Positions 33,439 to 41,840 of a DNA stretch of 64,000 nt are shown here, one piece after another. Position 1 is the stretch's first letter, and each line of letters begins with the position of its first letter. This stretch comes from Gemmatimonadota bacterium (GTDB lineage: Bacteria; Gemmatimonadota; Gemmatimonadetes; Gemmatimonadales; Gemmatimonadaceae): positions 1,364,001 through 1,428,000 of the forward strand of contig JADJRJ010000028.1 of the NCBI GenBank assembly GCA_016712265.1. The letters are read 5' to 3'. The notes under the pieces are model-generated. The model was not told the DNA's origin. It saw nothing but the letters and a program-made list of their open reading frames with translations, and made no database searches. The position numbers and the translations under genes were made by a program.

Positions 33439-34263
33439 ATGCGTACCGAGTGCAGACGCCGCTCCCTCCGCTGGCTGGTGCCCGCGGTGGTGACGCTCGT
33501 GTCGGGGTGCAGCCTCGACGTCGGGCGGCCGCTCGCCCCCGAGTTTGACGCGGACCTCATCGCTGAGGTGACCCGACTCCTCCGCGACGTGCGTGAGGCA
33601 CCCTCGACGGCAGACTTGTCGCGCTTTGGGTTGCCGGCGGACGTGAGCGTCTTGCAACTCGCGTGTTTCCCGGTCATCTCCGGGGACACGACGCGGAATG
33701 CGAGCCGGGTTCCGGTCGATCAGGTCAACCTGTGGCCCACCGGGCGTTGCGCCCGGTCCGACGTTCAGGTGCGCGCGTTCAGCGGGAGCGTCCGGGTGCA
33801 GGACCTGGGCGACCGGTTTTCGGCGCGGGTCACGCACGGGGTGAGTGGCGTGTTGGGGCGCGGGTCTGTCGACGTCCAGGTGGACTTCCAGGGCACGCTG
33901 GAGGTCCGGGCGGTCGACGACACCACGGGTGAAGCGCGGGTGGAGCGCCGGTTCAGCGAGCGTTCAGTCGCCCCGGCTGCGCCCGAGGCGAACCTGCGAG
34001 TGCAGGCGTTCACCTATCGCTGGGTGGATCGCCTGGGGGTGCCTCGCGGCACGATCGGTCTCGCGCCAACGCGCGTCCTCCTGTCTGGTGCCCTCACCCG
34101 CGTGACGTCAGGAACGGCGCAGGACTCCGTGCGCGTGGACTTTTCGTCGGTGACGCCGCTGGAGCCCGATGCGCGCTGCCTCGTCGGCTATCGCGTCGGT
34201 GAGGTGGAGATCCGGGTCACAGGGACGCGGAGCGGGATCACGCGCTTCCAGCTGTCCTGCTGA
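33439..34263 (+). CDS. Hypothetical lipoprotein
   Basis: 274 residues from ATG 33439. N-terminal RWLVPAVVTLVSGC is a lipobox signal. The mature part looks all-beta: ARVTHGVSGVLGRGSVDVQ, DFQGTLEVRAVDDTTGEARV, VQAFTYRWVDRLGVPRGTIG and DARCLVGYRVGEVEIRVTGT. Two extra Cys (in ACFPV and LSC at the end) and one in GRCARSD could pair. I recognise no family. It is divergent from the S9 peptidase gene (104 bases between), and 68 bases upstream of the MFS gene on the same strand. Confidence 0.7.
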   Translation: MRTECRRRSLRWLVPAVVTLVSGCSLDVGRPLAPEFDADLIAEVTRLLRDVREAPSTADLSRFGLPADVSVLQLACFPVISGDTTRNASRVPVDQVNLWPTGRCARSDVQVRAFSGSVRVQDLGDRFSARVTHGVSGVLGRGSVDVQVDFQGTLEVRAVDDTTGEARVERRFSERSVAPAAPEANLRVQAFTYRWVDRLGVPRGTIGLAPTRVLLSGALTRVTSGTAQDSVRVDFSSVTPLEPDARCLVGYRVGEVEIRVTGTRSGITRFQLSC

Positions 34264-34331
34264 CCATCAGTCGGGGCCAACGCCTCCGCTCGCGGCGCCT
34301 GACGCGGGGTGTGCGCTAACTTGCGCGCGCC

Positions 34332-35564
34332 ATGATCGCCCCCGATCCCTACGCGGCGCTGCGCGTCCGCGCGTTCCAGTGGTTCATCGTCTCGATGCTG
34401 GCGATGACCATGGTGGCCCAGGTGCAGAACGTCGTGCTCGGCTGGACGGTATACCAGGTGACGCGAGATCCCCTCGCGCTCGGCCTGATTGGCCTCGCCG
34501 AGGTGGTGCCGTATGTCGCGGTGGCCCTGGTGGCGGGGTACGTGGCGGACCGCACGGACCGCAAGCGGGTGTCCGCAATATCATTAGGTGTCCTGCTCGC
34601 GGCGACGGTGGTGTTGGCCGTGTATGTCGCGGTAACCGATGAGTCCCGCCCGATCTGGCCGTACTACCTGGTGATCGGCGTCTGTGGGGTCGCGCGGGCG
34701 TTTCTCCAGGTCTCCCGATCAGCCCTGGTCTCCGAGATCGTCCCCCGGTCCACGTACGTGAACGCGGCGACCTGGCGCAGCTCCACCTGGCAGCTGGGGT
34801 TGGTGCTCGGTCCCGCGGTCGGAGGGCTGCTCCTTGGTGGCATCGGGATGCGGGCCACCCTGGTGGTGAACGTAATGCTGTCGGTGGTGGCGCTGGTCGC
34901 CATGCTGGTGCTGCGCCATGCGCCAACGCCACTGGAGCGCGGGGCAGGGAGCGTGCTGCGCAACGTCGCCGAGGGGCTGCGGTTTCTCCGGGTCAACCAG
35001 GTCATCCTGGCCGCCCTGAGCCTGGACCTGGTGGCGGTGTTGTTTGGGGGAGCGGTGGCGCTGATGCCTGTGTTCGCCGTCGACATCCTGCACGTGGGGC
35101 CGCGGGGCATGGGGATCCTGCAGGGAGCGCCAGGCGCTGGCGCCGTCCTGATGGCCGTGTACCTGGCGCACCGTCGACCGTTCCTGCGCGCCGGGCGGGC
35201 GCTGCTCCTGGCCGTCGCGGTGTTCGGTGCCTGCATGATCGGGTTTGGGGTCTCGACGTCGTTCCCGCTGTCCGTGGCCCTGCTCTTCGTCTCGGGAGCG
35301 GCGGACAACATCAGCGCGGTCATTCGTTCCAGCCTGATCCAGGTGCTGGTCCCCCCGGAGATGTTGGGACGGATCTCCGCCGTCAATGCGATCTTCATCG
35401 GGTCGAGCAACGAACTCGGCGCCTTCGAGTCCGGCGTGGCGGCACGGTGGCTCGGGGCGGTGACCACCGTGGTGCTCGGCGGTGTGGTCGCCCTGGTGAC
35501 CGTTGGGATCACCGCCTGGCGTGTCCCAGTCTTGCGACGCCTGCGAGAGATCGCGCCTCCCTGA
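34332..35564 (+). CDS. MFS transporter, EntS/MFS_3-like exporter
   Basis: 410 residues with 12 membrane helices. MFS marks: GYVADRTDRKRV in the first cytoplasmic loop, FLQVSRSALVSEIVPRSTYVN (the MFS_3/EntS-type block), GGAVALMPVFAVDILHVGP and SAADNISAVIRSSLIQVLVPP, where the source reads GAADN. These families export siderophores or drugs. No substrate can be assigned. The neighbour upstream is a lipoprotein; downstream is a DNA repair gene, so context is not informative. Nearest variant of the octamer, ATTAGGT, is at 34583-34589. Confidence 0.88.
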   Translation: MIAPDPYAALRVRAFQWFIVSMLAMTMVAQVQNVVLGWTVYQVTRDPLALGLIGLAEVVPYVAVALVAGYVADRTDRKRVSAISLGVLLAATVVLAVYVAVTDESRPIWPYYLVIGVCGVARAFLQVSRSALVSEIVPRSTYVNAATWRSSTWQLGLVLGPAVGGLLLGGIGMRATLVVNVMLSVVALVAMLVLRHAPTPLERGAGSVLRNVAEGLRFLRVNQVILAALSLDLVAVLFGGAVALMPVFAVDILHVGPRGMGILQGAPGAGAVLMAVYLAHRRPFLRAGRALLLAVAVFGACMIGFGVSTSFPLSVALLFVSGAADNISAVIRSSLIQVLVPPEMLGRISAVNAIFIGSSNELGAFESGVAARWLGAVTTVVLGGVVALVTVGITAWRVPVLRRLREIAPP

Positions 35565-35662
35565 CGCGCGCTCCGCACGCGGCCATGCACCGGAACTTGC
35601 CCGCAGCACTGTTGGCGCAGGAATCGGGTCGCCGTCACGCCTGCTCGATGGTACGATCCCTC

Positions 35663-36400
35663 ATGCCATTGCCGCTCGACCCCCGCTATGCCGACGTCGT
35701 GCACCGCCGCCGCTCCGCCGACGGCGCGTTCTGGATTGGCGTGACGACCACCCACGTCCTCTGCCGGCCGTGGTGCCCGGCGCGAACCCCGCGGCCCGAG
35801 CACCTGGAGTACTTCGCCAGCCCAACCGCGGCGCTGCAGGCGGGATTTCGGCCATGCAAGCGATGCCGTCCGCTCGGCGATCGATCCGTGGTGGCCCTGC
35901 GCGAAGGACGGGTGGGCACGCCCCTCGGGGAGATGGTGGCCATCGGGAGCGACGACGGGCTCACGCTGCTGGAATTCGCGGACCGCCCGATGCTGCGGAC
36001 CCAGCGGGAACGCGTCCGTCACCTGTTTGCGAGCGAGATCCTCCCGGGAGAATTTCCGGCACTCCATGCCGTGCAACAGCAGCTCGATGCGTACTTCGCA
36101 CGCCTCCGGACCACCTTTGCGGTGCCGCTGCTGCCGCTGGGCACGCCGTTCCAGCGTGCCGTTTGGCGGGCGTTGTTGGCGGTGCCGGTGGGGTCCACCA
36201 CGACCTACGAGCGGCTTGCAGTTGACGTTGGCCGGCCAGGGGCCGCGCGTGCTGCCGGTCGGGCCAACGGCGACAACCGGCTCTCGATCCTTGTGCCGTG
36301 CCATCGGGTCGTCGGAAGCGATGGCGACCTCACCGGATATGGGGGTGGGGTGTGGCGCAAGCAGGCCTTGCTCGAACTGGAAGGGGCAAGGACGCCCTGA
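35663..36400 (+). CDS. Ada-type methyltransferase lacking the AraC regulator domain
   Basis: 245 residues from ATG 35663 (ATG 35648 is also possible). Residues 1-70 are the Ada N-terminal zinc domain that takes methyl groups from DNA phosphotriesters; the four Cys are C34 and C38 (LCRPWCPAR) and C65 and C68 (FRPCKRCRP). Residues 85-245 are an O6-alkylguanine-DNA methyltransferase with the acceptor C213 in VPCHRVVGSD and GYGGGVWRK after it. In Ada the AraC-type DNA-binding domain lies between the two; here nothing of it remains, the linker being about ten residues. The protein can repair but should not act as the Ada-type activator by itself. A strong terminator hairpin follows. Confidence 0.88.
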   Translation: MPLPLDPRYADVVHRRRSADGAFWIGVTTTHVLCRPWCPARTPRPEHLEYFASPTAALQAGFRPCKRCRPLGDRSVVALREGRVGTPLGEMVAIGSDDGLTLLEFADRPMLRTQRERVRHLFASEILPGEFPALHAVQQQLDAYFARLRTTFAVPLLPLGTPFQRAVWRALLAVPVGSTTTYERLAVDVGRPGAARAAGRANGDNRLSILVPCHRVVGSDGDLTGYGGGVWRKQALLELEGARTP

Positions 36401-36405
36401 CGGCA

Positions 36406-36436
36406 CAAGGGCCCCGGCGGGTGGCCGGGGCCCTTG
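36406..36436. terminator. Perfect hairpin after the Ada-like gene, shared by convergent genes
   Basis: Stem of 13 bp (36406-36418 with 36424-36436), GC-rich with A/T at the base (CAAGGGCCCCGG arm), loop of five bases. It stands between the stop of the Ada-like gene and the stop of the convergent surface lipoprotein gene. No long T-run is seen. Confidence 0.75.
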
Positions 36437-36461
36437 ATGTCCGTTCAGCTGTGGCCGGTGG

Positions 36462-38549
36462 CTAGTTGTTCACAAACACCTTGATGGTCATGCGCCCGTC
36501 GTTGCCGGCGGAATCGGTCGTGCGCATTTCCAGGACGTGCCAGCCATTGGTCACGGTGGACGAGCTCCAGGTGGGGCGGTACGTCCCGGAGGCACCGGCA
36601 AGGGTGACGAACCGGTTGCCGTCCACCGAGAACTTGGCGTCGACGATCGTGCCGCCCGTGCTCGTGGCGGTACCCAACATGCTGACGACACCCGAGACCG
36701 TGGCCCCATTGGCCGGAGCCTGCACCCACGAGGTGGGATAGGTGCCCTTGCGGTCCTTGTCGATGCCGTACACCACGATCGGAACGGTGGCGATCCCTGG
36801 GGCCGACAGCGTGAGCGTCCCGGCATTGTCCACCTTGTCCGAGTCCCGGATGGTCGCAAAGGTGACCGTCTGGGCCACGTTCCAATTGGCCGGCGTGAAG
36901 GTGAGCGCGGCCGGGGAGAACGAGACGTTCATGGTGCCGGCGAGGTAGGCGACCGCTACCGTCACGTTCGCGGTGGGCGGCTGCGAGAGGCGGACCGTGA
37001 AGGACCCTCCGCTGCCTTCGTTGATGCGGTGCACGGTCTTGGAGACAACGTAACTCTGCGGAAGGACCGTGACGGTGGCCGTTGCCTGGTCGCAGTTCCC
37101 CGGAGCCGGGCTCGCGCTCTCGCAGATCTGGTAGGTGACCGCGTAGCTGCCTCCAGGCGTGCCGGCCGCGACATCGACCGAGCCGTCCGTCAGGTCAAGG
37201 GTGATCCCTGCGGGTGCGCTGACTTGCGCGAGCGTCACCTTGGCCAGCGTCGCGGCCGCCCCATTGAAGGTGTCATTCGAGAGGACGCTCGCGATGGCGG
37301 TCCCTCCCGGGTAGCTCGGGACACTTCCGGCGTCGTTCACCGCATCGATGGCGTAGGCGGTCACTGTCACCGTTGCCGTCGCTTGGTCGCAGTTGATGGG
37401 GTTCGCCAGCTCGCAGATCTCGTAGGTGATCACATACGTGCCGACCGGGGTGCCGGGATTGACGCGGAGCGCACCCCCGGGCTGCAAGGCGAGATGCGGG
37501 TCGGGCGCGACCTGCGTGAGGCTGACAGTCTGCAGGGTTGCTGTCGCCCCACCCAGCACGTCGTTCGCGAGCAGGTTGGCGATCGCGATACCGCCGCCGG
37601 TCTTCCCGGCGCCCTGGTCGTTTACCGCGTCGATGACATTCCCGGTGACGGCGATGGTGACGGTCGCTGCGTCGCAGTTGGTCGCGCGGCCGGTCTCGCA
37701 GGCGCGATAGGTTAACGTATAGGTGCCCACGCGGGTCCCATACGCCACGGTCACGCTGCCAGTGGCGGCGTCCAGGGTCACCCCGGGGTGCGTGGTCGTG
37801 AGGGGCGTGATGGTGACGGTGGCCAGCGACGCCGGCGCACCCGCGAGGAGGTCGTTGTCCAGCACATTGGAGACCACCACACCGTGCTGCGGAGAGGCGA
37901 TGCTGCCGGAGTCATCGTGCGCGACGAGCGCGGTCCCGTTGCTGTTGTCGTACTTCCAGAAGAAGTGCCCGATGACCTGGTTGGCGACACTGGTGTTCGG
38001 GTCGCCAAGGATCTGCATGCGGGACGGCGCGCCAAAGCCGACCTGGACCTGGGCCTGAACCGCCGTGCCCGGGACGGTGGAGCTTGCCGTCCACCCTCCC
38101 GTGAAGCCGCCAAAGCTGCACGACCACCCGGAGCATCCGCCGGTGGCCGTGGTGAAGAAGTCGGCAAAGAATGCCGACGCACCGGCATCGGCGGCCGTAC
38201 CAACCAGCAGCGGCGTTGTCGCGATAGCCGGCGCGTACCGGGCCAGCAGCCCCGTAACCTGTGCGTCCGTGGCCCAGACCCAACCCGAGAGGTCACGGCT
38301 GTTGAGCACGCCATAACACGGGGTAAAGCCGTCCCGCGGGCAGAGGGCTGCGACCTGCGTCCAGCTCAATCCGACGGTCTCGGTAAGCTGTCGCCAGATC
38401 GCGCCCTGACCATCGCCGATGTTCGCCATCGCCATTTCACGCGACGACGGGACCAGATGCGGGCGGCCGGTGCTCGGCGCCGACGGGCCGTCGGCACAAG
38501 CAGCCGCGATCAGTGCGAGAATCGGGAATGACCTTCGATGCAGTGACAT
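36462..38549 (-). CDS. Large surface lipoprotein with cadherin-like repeats and Calx-beta-like domain
   Basis: 695 residues from ATG 38549. Signal RRSFPILALIAAAC is a lipobox. Residues about 30-210 form a distinct N-terminal domain with CPRDGFTPC and GGCSGWSCSFGGF Cys clusters. Three repeats of about 95 residues follow, each with an xxxVLxND block (VSNVLDNDLL, IANLLANDVL, IASVLSNDTF), a Gly-Thr-Y strand and a cysteine pair (CETGRATNC, CELANPINC, CESASPAPGNC). A Calx-beta-like segment (INEGSGGSFTVRLSQPPTA) and a final Ig-like/Big_9-like segment (GWHVLEMRTTDSAGNDG) end the protein. It is probably displayed outside the cell, in adhesion or binding; the ligand is unknown. Confidence 0.84.
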   Translation of the reverse strand: MSLHRRSFPILALIAAACADGPSAPSTGRPHLVPSSREMAMANIGDGQGAIWRQLTETVGLSWTQVAALCPRDGFTPCYGVLNSRDLSGWVWATDAQVTGLLARYAPAIATTPLLVGTAADAGASAFFADFFTTATGGCSGWSCSFGGFTGGWTASSTVPGTAVQAQVQVGFGAPSRMQILGDPNTSVANQVIGHFFWKYDNSNGTALVAHDDSGSIASPQHGVVVSNVLDNDLLAGAPASLATVTITPLTTTHPGVTLDAATGSVTVAYGTRVGTYTLTYRACETGRATNCDAATVTIAVTGNVIDAVNDQGAGKTGGGIAIANLLANDVLGGATATLQTVSLTQVAPDPHLALQPGGALRVNPGTPVGTYVITYEICELANPINCDQATATVTVTAYAIDAVNDAGSVPSYPGGTAIASVLSNDTFNGAAATLAKVTLAQVSAPAGITLDLTDGSVDVAAGTPGGSYAVTYQICESASPAPGNCDQATATVTVLPQSYVVSKTVHRINEGSGGSFTVRLSQPPTANVTVAVAYLAGTMNVSFSPAALTFTPANWNVAQTVTFATIRDSDKVDNAGTLTLSAPGIATVPIVVYGIDKDRKGTYPTSWVQAPANGATVSGVVSMLGTATSTGGTIVDAKFSVDGNRFVTLAGASGTYRPTWSSSTVTNGWHVLEMRTTDSAGNDGRMTIKVFVNN
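37060..37910 (-). repeat. Three tandem in-gene repeats with cysteine pairs
   Basis: Three units of about 280-290 bases within the surface lipoprotein gene (about 37060-37335, 37340-37627 and 37632-37910, read leftward). Each encodes about 95 residues and closes with the pattern C-x(7-9)-C-D. The units are similar in layout but not identical in base sequence, which suggests old duplication. Confidence 0.7.
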
Positions 38550-38676
38550 GGGGGCTCCGCTGAGGGGGATCATTCCCAACCGGAGCAGATGCCATGCCCA
38601 CTGTAAGGGATTCTTAACCCTCTGTCAGGCAATCGCTTACGAAGTTCGCAGATTTCCTCTCCCTGAGCGACCGGTA

Positions 38677-40074
38677 TCAGATCGTTCCATGTGAGTGCCG
38701 TTTCGATGCAGCGCCGTCCCCGACCTCACCCGCGCCACTGACGTCCTGAATCGGGATTCGCAGGCGAGCCATGGCTCCGCGGCGGTCGCCACGGTTCTCC
38801 AACACCAGGGAACCGCCGTGGCCCTCGGCGATCTGCCGGGACAGGACCAGCCCGATCCCCGACCCCTCCGGCTTCGTGGTGAAAAAGGGGATGAACAAGT
38901 TGGCAGTCCCGTCGATCCCAGGGCCCTCATCCACGACCTGCACCTCGGCCCAGTGGCCATCCTGCGACCACTGGATCTGCACGCCCCCCTGCGTCCCCAC
39001 GGTCGCGTCCGCCCCATTGCGCACCAGGTTAATGAGCGCTTGCTCCAGCTGATCCGGATCCCCGCGCACCTCCAACGGCGGGCCCTCGACGACCCTGACC
39101 ACCACCCGCCCCTCCAGGCCGGCGGCTCGTCGCGCGAGGGCGCCGAGGTCAAAGGGGCGTCGCACCGGCGCGGGAAGCCGTGCCAGGCGTGCGTAGGAGG
39201 ACATGAAGCGCTGTAGTGCCTCCGCGCGCGAGGAGATGACCTCGAGTCCCCGGGCCATGTCGTCGCGAGCCTCGCCCGTGACGGTCCGATCGGTGATCCC
39301 CTGCAGGGTTCCGGCAATGGACTTGATTGGGGTCAGCGAGTTGTTGATCTCGTGGCTTAACACGCGCACGAGTCGCTGCCACGCGAGGAGTTCCTCCTCC
39401 CGGAGGCTCTTGGTCACGTCGGTGACGACGAGGAGCAGGTGCGGGCGCCCTTCCTGGCGAAACGTCGTGCGTCGGACTTCCCATCGTCCGCGGCGCTCCG
39501 GGAAGGCGCGTTCGTGCACCCTGGGGGTACTCCCCGTGAGGAACTCCGCCATACCTAACGCGTCTGCCGCGCGGCCAGCGAGGCGGTCGTACGGCTGCGC
39601 CAGCAGGCGCTCACCCGCGCGATTCGCAAGGCGCAGGCGATTACCGTCGTCAAAGGCGAAGATGGCCACGTCGATCTCCGACATGACGGCGCGGAGCAGG
39701 GAGGTGGCTTCGAGCGCCCCCAGTCGTTGCGAGCGCAGGGTATCCCCCAGGAGGTTGATCTCCATGAGGGCGAGGCCAAGGGCGTCATCGGAATGGGAGA
39801 GCCGTGCCCGCAGCGAGAAATCCCCCTCGCGCAGTGCGGCGAGCATGTTGGACAGGGTCTGCAGAGGCCGGACGATCCGTTCGCGCAAGACGAGGGTGAC
39901 GATGATCCATGTGCCCAGGACGAAACCGCCGAGGGTCCAGGTCACTCGGGGCGCATATTCGCCGTTGAGCAGCAGGGCCACGGTCGCGACGACCCCGGGG
40001 AGCCCTGCGGACAGCGCCAACAGGAAGACGCGGCGCTCGTGGGGGGCAGGTGGCCGTGGCGGCCGCGAATTCAC
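38677..40074 (-). CDS. NtrY-like membrane sensor histidine kinase
   Basis: 465 residues from GTG 40074, overlapping the stop of the response regulator gene by four bases (GTGA). Two membrane helices (about 16-36 and 47-63) enclose only about ten residues, so there is no periplasmic sensor domain. HAMP-like and PAS-like regions follow (AIFAFDDGNRLRLANRAGERL). The phosphorylated His is about residue 241 in VLSHEINNSLTPIKS. ATPase motifs: NLVRNGADA, DEGPGI and TTKPEGSGIGLVLSRQI. It probably senses a cytoplasmic or membrane signal and phosphorylates the sigma-54 regulator encoded just upstream. Confidence 0.93.
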   Translation of the reverse strand: MNSRPPRPPAPHERRVFLLALSAGLPGVVATVALLLNGEYAPRVTWTLGGFVLGTWIIVTLVLRERIVRPLQTLSNMLAALREGDFSLRARLSHSDDALGLALMEINLLGDTLRSQRLGALEATSLLRAVMSEIDVAIFAFDDGNRLRLANRAGERLLAQPYDRLAGRAADALGMAEFLTGSTPRVHERAFPERRGRWEVRRTTFRQEGRPHLLLVVTDVTKSLREEELLAWQRLVRVLSHEINNSLTPIKSIAGTLQGITDRTVTGEARDDMARGLEVISSRAEALQRFMSSYARLARLPAPVRRPFDLGALARRAAGLEGRVVVRVVEGPPLEVRGDPDQLEQALINLVRNGADATVGTQGGVQIQWSQDGHWAEVQVVDEGPGIDGTANLFIPFFTTKPEGSGIGLVLSRQIAEGHGGSLVLENRGDRRGAMARLRIPIQDVSGAGEVGDGAASKRHSHGTI

Positions 40075-41447
40075 GTCGCGGTCTCCGACACCTCGATCTG
40101 GAAGTGCTCGAGTCGGCGGTAGAGTGCGCTGCGGCTGAGGCCGAGTGCCTTCGCGGTGCGCGATACGTTGCCGCCATGCCGGGCGAGCGCCTTCCGGACC
40201 AGGATTTTCTCCACGTCCTCGAGGGGCAGGTCCTCGAGCCGAATGGGGGTCGAGGCGCTGCCGCGCAGGGCGAGGTCCCCGAGCCGGATCGTGTCGCCCT
40301 GGGCAAGCAGGACGGCGCGCTCGACCACGTGGCCGAGTTCGCGCACGTTCCCGGGCCACGGATGCTCGAGCAACGCCTGCATGGCCGGCGACTCGAACGC
40401 CTGCGCGGACTTCCGGTAGCGCCTCGCGTGCGTCTCCAGGTACGCATGGGCCAGCGGGGCAATATCCTCGCGCCGGTCCCGCAACGCCGGTAGGCGCAGC
40501 TCAATGGTGTTGATGCGAAAGAGCAGGTCCTCGCGAAAGCGGCCGGCCCGCACCTCGGCGTCCACATCGGCGTTGGTGGCCGCCACGACGCGGACATTCG
40601 CCTGACGCACCCTGGACGACCCCACGCGTTCGTATTCGCCGGACTGGAGCACGCGGAGCAACTTGGCCTGCTGCGCTGCCGAGAGGTTGGCGATTTCGTC
40701 GAGGAAGAGGGTGCCTCCCTCGGCGACCTCAAAGCGTCCCGCGCGGTCCATGCGGGCGTCGGTGAACGCCCCCTTGACGTGCCCGAACATCTCGCTCTCG
40801 AACACGCCGTCCGCGATCCCGCCCAGGTTAACGGCCACGAACGGCCCCGAGGCGCGGGCGGAGGACCGGTGCAGGAGGGTGGCGACCAGCTCCTTGCCGG
40901 TGCCGTGCTCGCCTGTGACCAGGACGTTGGCGTCCGAGGGGCCGACGCGTTCCATGAGCTGGAGCACCGGTCGCATCGAGGGGGCCGTGGCAATAAACGC
41001 CGTGCTGCGTGCCGCGCGCAGGGTGGCGTTTTCGCCTTCGAGTCGCTGGTTGCGACGTGTGGCCCGGCCGAGCTCGACCGCATTGCGCACGACGGTGAGC
41101 AGTCGCCCATTGTCCCACGGCTTCTCGATGTAATCCTGCGCCCCCCGCCGCATCGCCTCCACCGCCGTGTCGATGCTCGCCCACGCCGTCATGACCACGA
41201 CCGGGAGGCTGGAGTCAAAAGCGCGGATGCGTTCCAACAGCGCGAGCCCCTCCCGACCGGACGTCGTGTCCCGCGTGTAGTTGAGGTCGATGATCGCGGC
41301 GTCAAAGTCCCGCGCGCCCACCAGGGCCGCCGCGTCCGCGGGGCTGTGCGCGGCCTCGATGGTGTATCCCTCCCCCTTGAGCAGCAGGCGCAACGCCTCG
41401 ACGACATCCGGCTGGTCGTCGGCAACGAGGATTCTGGGGGTGGGCAT
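40071..41447 (-). CDS. NtrC/NtrX-like sigma-54-dependent response regulator
   Basis: 458 residues. REC domain 1-120 with acidic DD at 10-11, phospho-acceptor Asp54 (AIIDLNY) and Lys109 (EKP). AAA+ domain: Walker A GEHGTGKE at 179-186, sigma-54 contact loop GAFTDA at 226-231 (GAFTGA in the consensus), Walker B GGTLFLDEI. Fis-type HTH at the C-terminus: GGNVSRTAKALGLSRSALYR. It activates sigma-54 promoters; targets are unknown. The pair with the overlapping kinase gene is complete. GAFTDA is found in some natural NtrX-type proteins as I recall, so loss of function should not be assumed. Confidence 0.94.
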   Translation of the reverse strand: MPTPRILVADDQPDVVEALRLLLKGEGYTIEAAHSPADAAALVGARDFDAAIIDLNYTRDTTSGREGLALLERIRAFDSSLPVVVMTAWASIDTAVEAMRRGAQDYIEKPWDNGRLLTVVRNAVELGRATRRNQRLEGENATLRAARSTAFIATAPSMRPVLQLMERVGPSDANVLVTGEHGTGKELVATLLHRSSARASGPFVAVNLGGIADGVFESEMFGHVKGAFTDARMDRAGRFEVAEGGTLFLDEIANLSAAQQAKLLRVLQSGEYERVGSSRVRQANVRVVAATNADVDAEVRAGRFREDLLFRINTIELRLPALRDRREDIAPLAHAYLETHARRYRKSAQAFESPAMQALLEHPWPGNVRELGHVVERAVLLAQGDTIRLGDLALRGSASTPIRLEDLPLEDVEKILVRKALARHGGNVSRTAKALGLSRSALYRRLEHFQIEVSETAT

Positions 41448-41584
41448 GGCGGGAATATCGTCCAACCGCGGGGGACGAAGAAGACGCGGGCCGGTGGCAC
41501 CGGTCAGCGCGGGTCGGCATACTACGGTGTGGCCGGTCCTGCTGATTCGACCCGGCCGCCCCTGACCACACACTCCACGGCTCG

Positions 41585-41833
41585 ATGCCCCTGTTCGACT
41601 ATCGCTGTGTCGCCTGCGGTCACCAGTTCGAGGTCCTGGTGCTCCGTGGGAAGGAACCGGACGCCTGCGCCGCGTGTGGCGCCGCGCGGCTTGAACGGCT
41701 CTTGTCCCTGCCCGCCGTGAAGTCGGAGTCGACCCGAGCCAAGGCGATGGCTGCGGCGAAGCGGCGCGATACGGCGCAGGCCAAGGATCAGGCGCACGAG
41801 CAGCGCAAGTACGAACTCAGTCACGACGACTGA
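41585..41833 (+). CDS. FmdB-family zinc ribbon protein
   Basis: 82 residues starting MPLFDYRCVACGHQFEVLV, then CAACGAARLERLLSLP. Two CxxC pairs form a single zinc ribbon, as in FmdB-type small proteins; the C-terminal half is a charged, lysine-rich tail. Function of the family is not settled (possibly nucleic-acid or protein binding). It is divergent from the response regulator gene and ends seven bases before the next gene, so the two are cotranscribed. Confidence 0.88.
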   Translation: MPLFDYRCVACGHQFEVLVLRGKEPDACAACGAARLERLLSLPAVKSESTRAKAMAAAKRRDTAQAKDQAHEQRKYELSHDD

Positions 41834-41840
41834 ACCGTAG

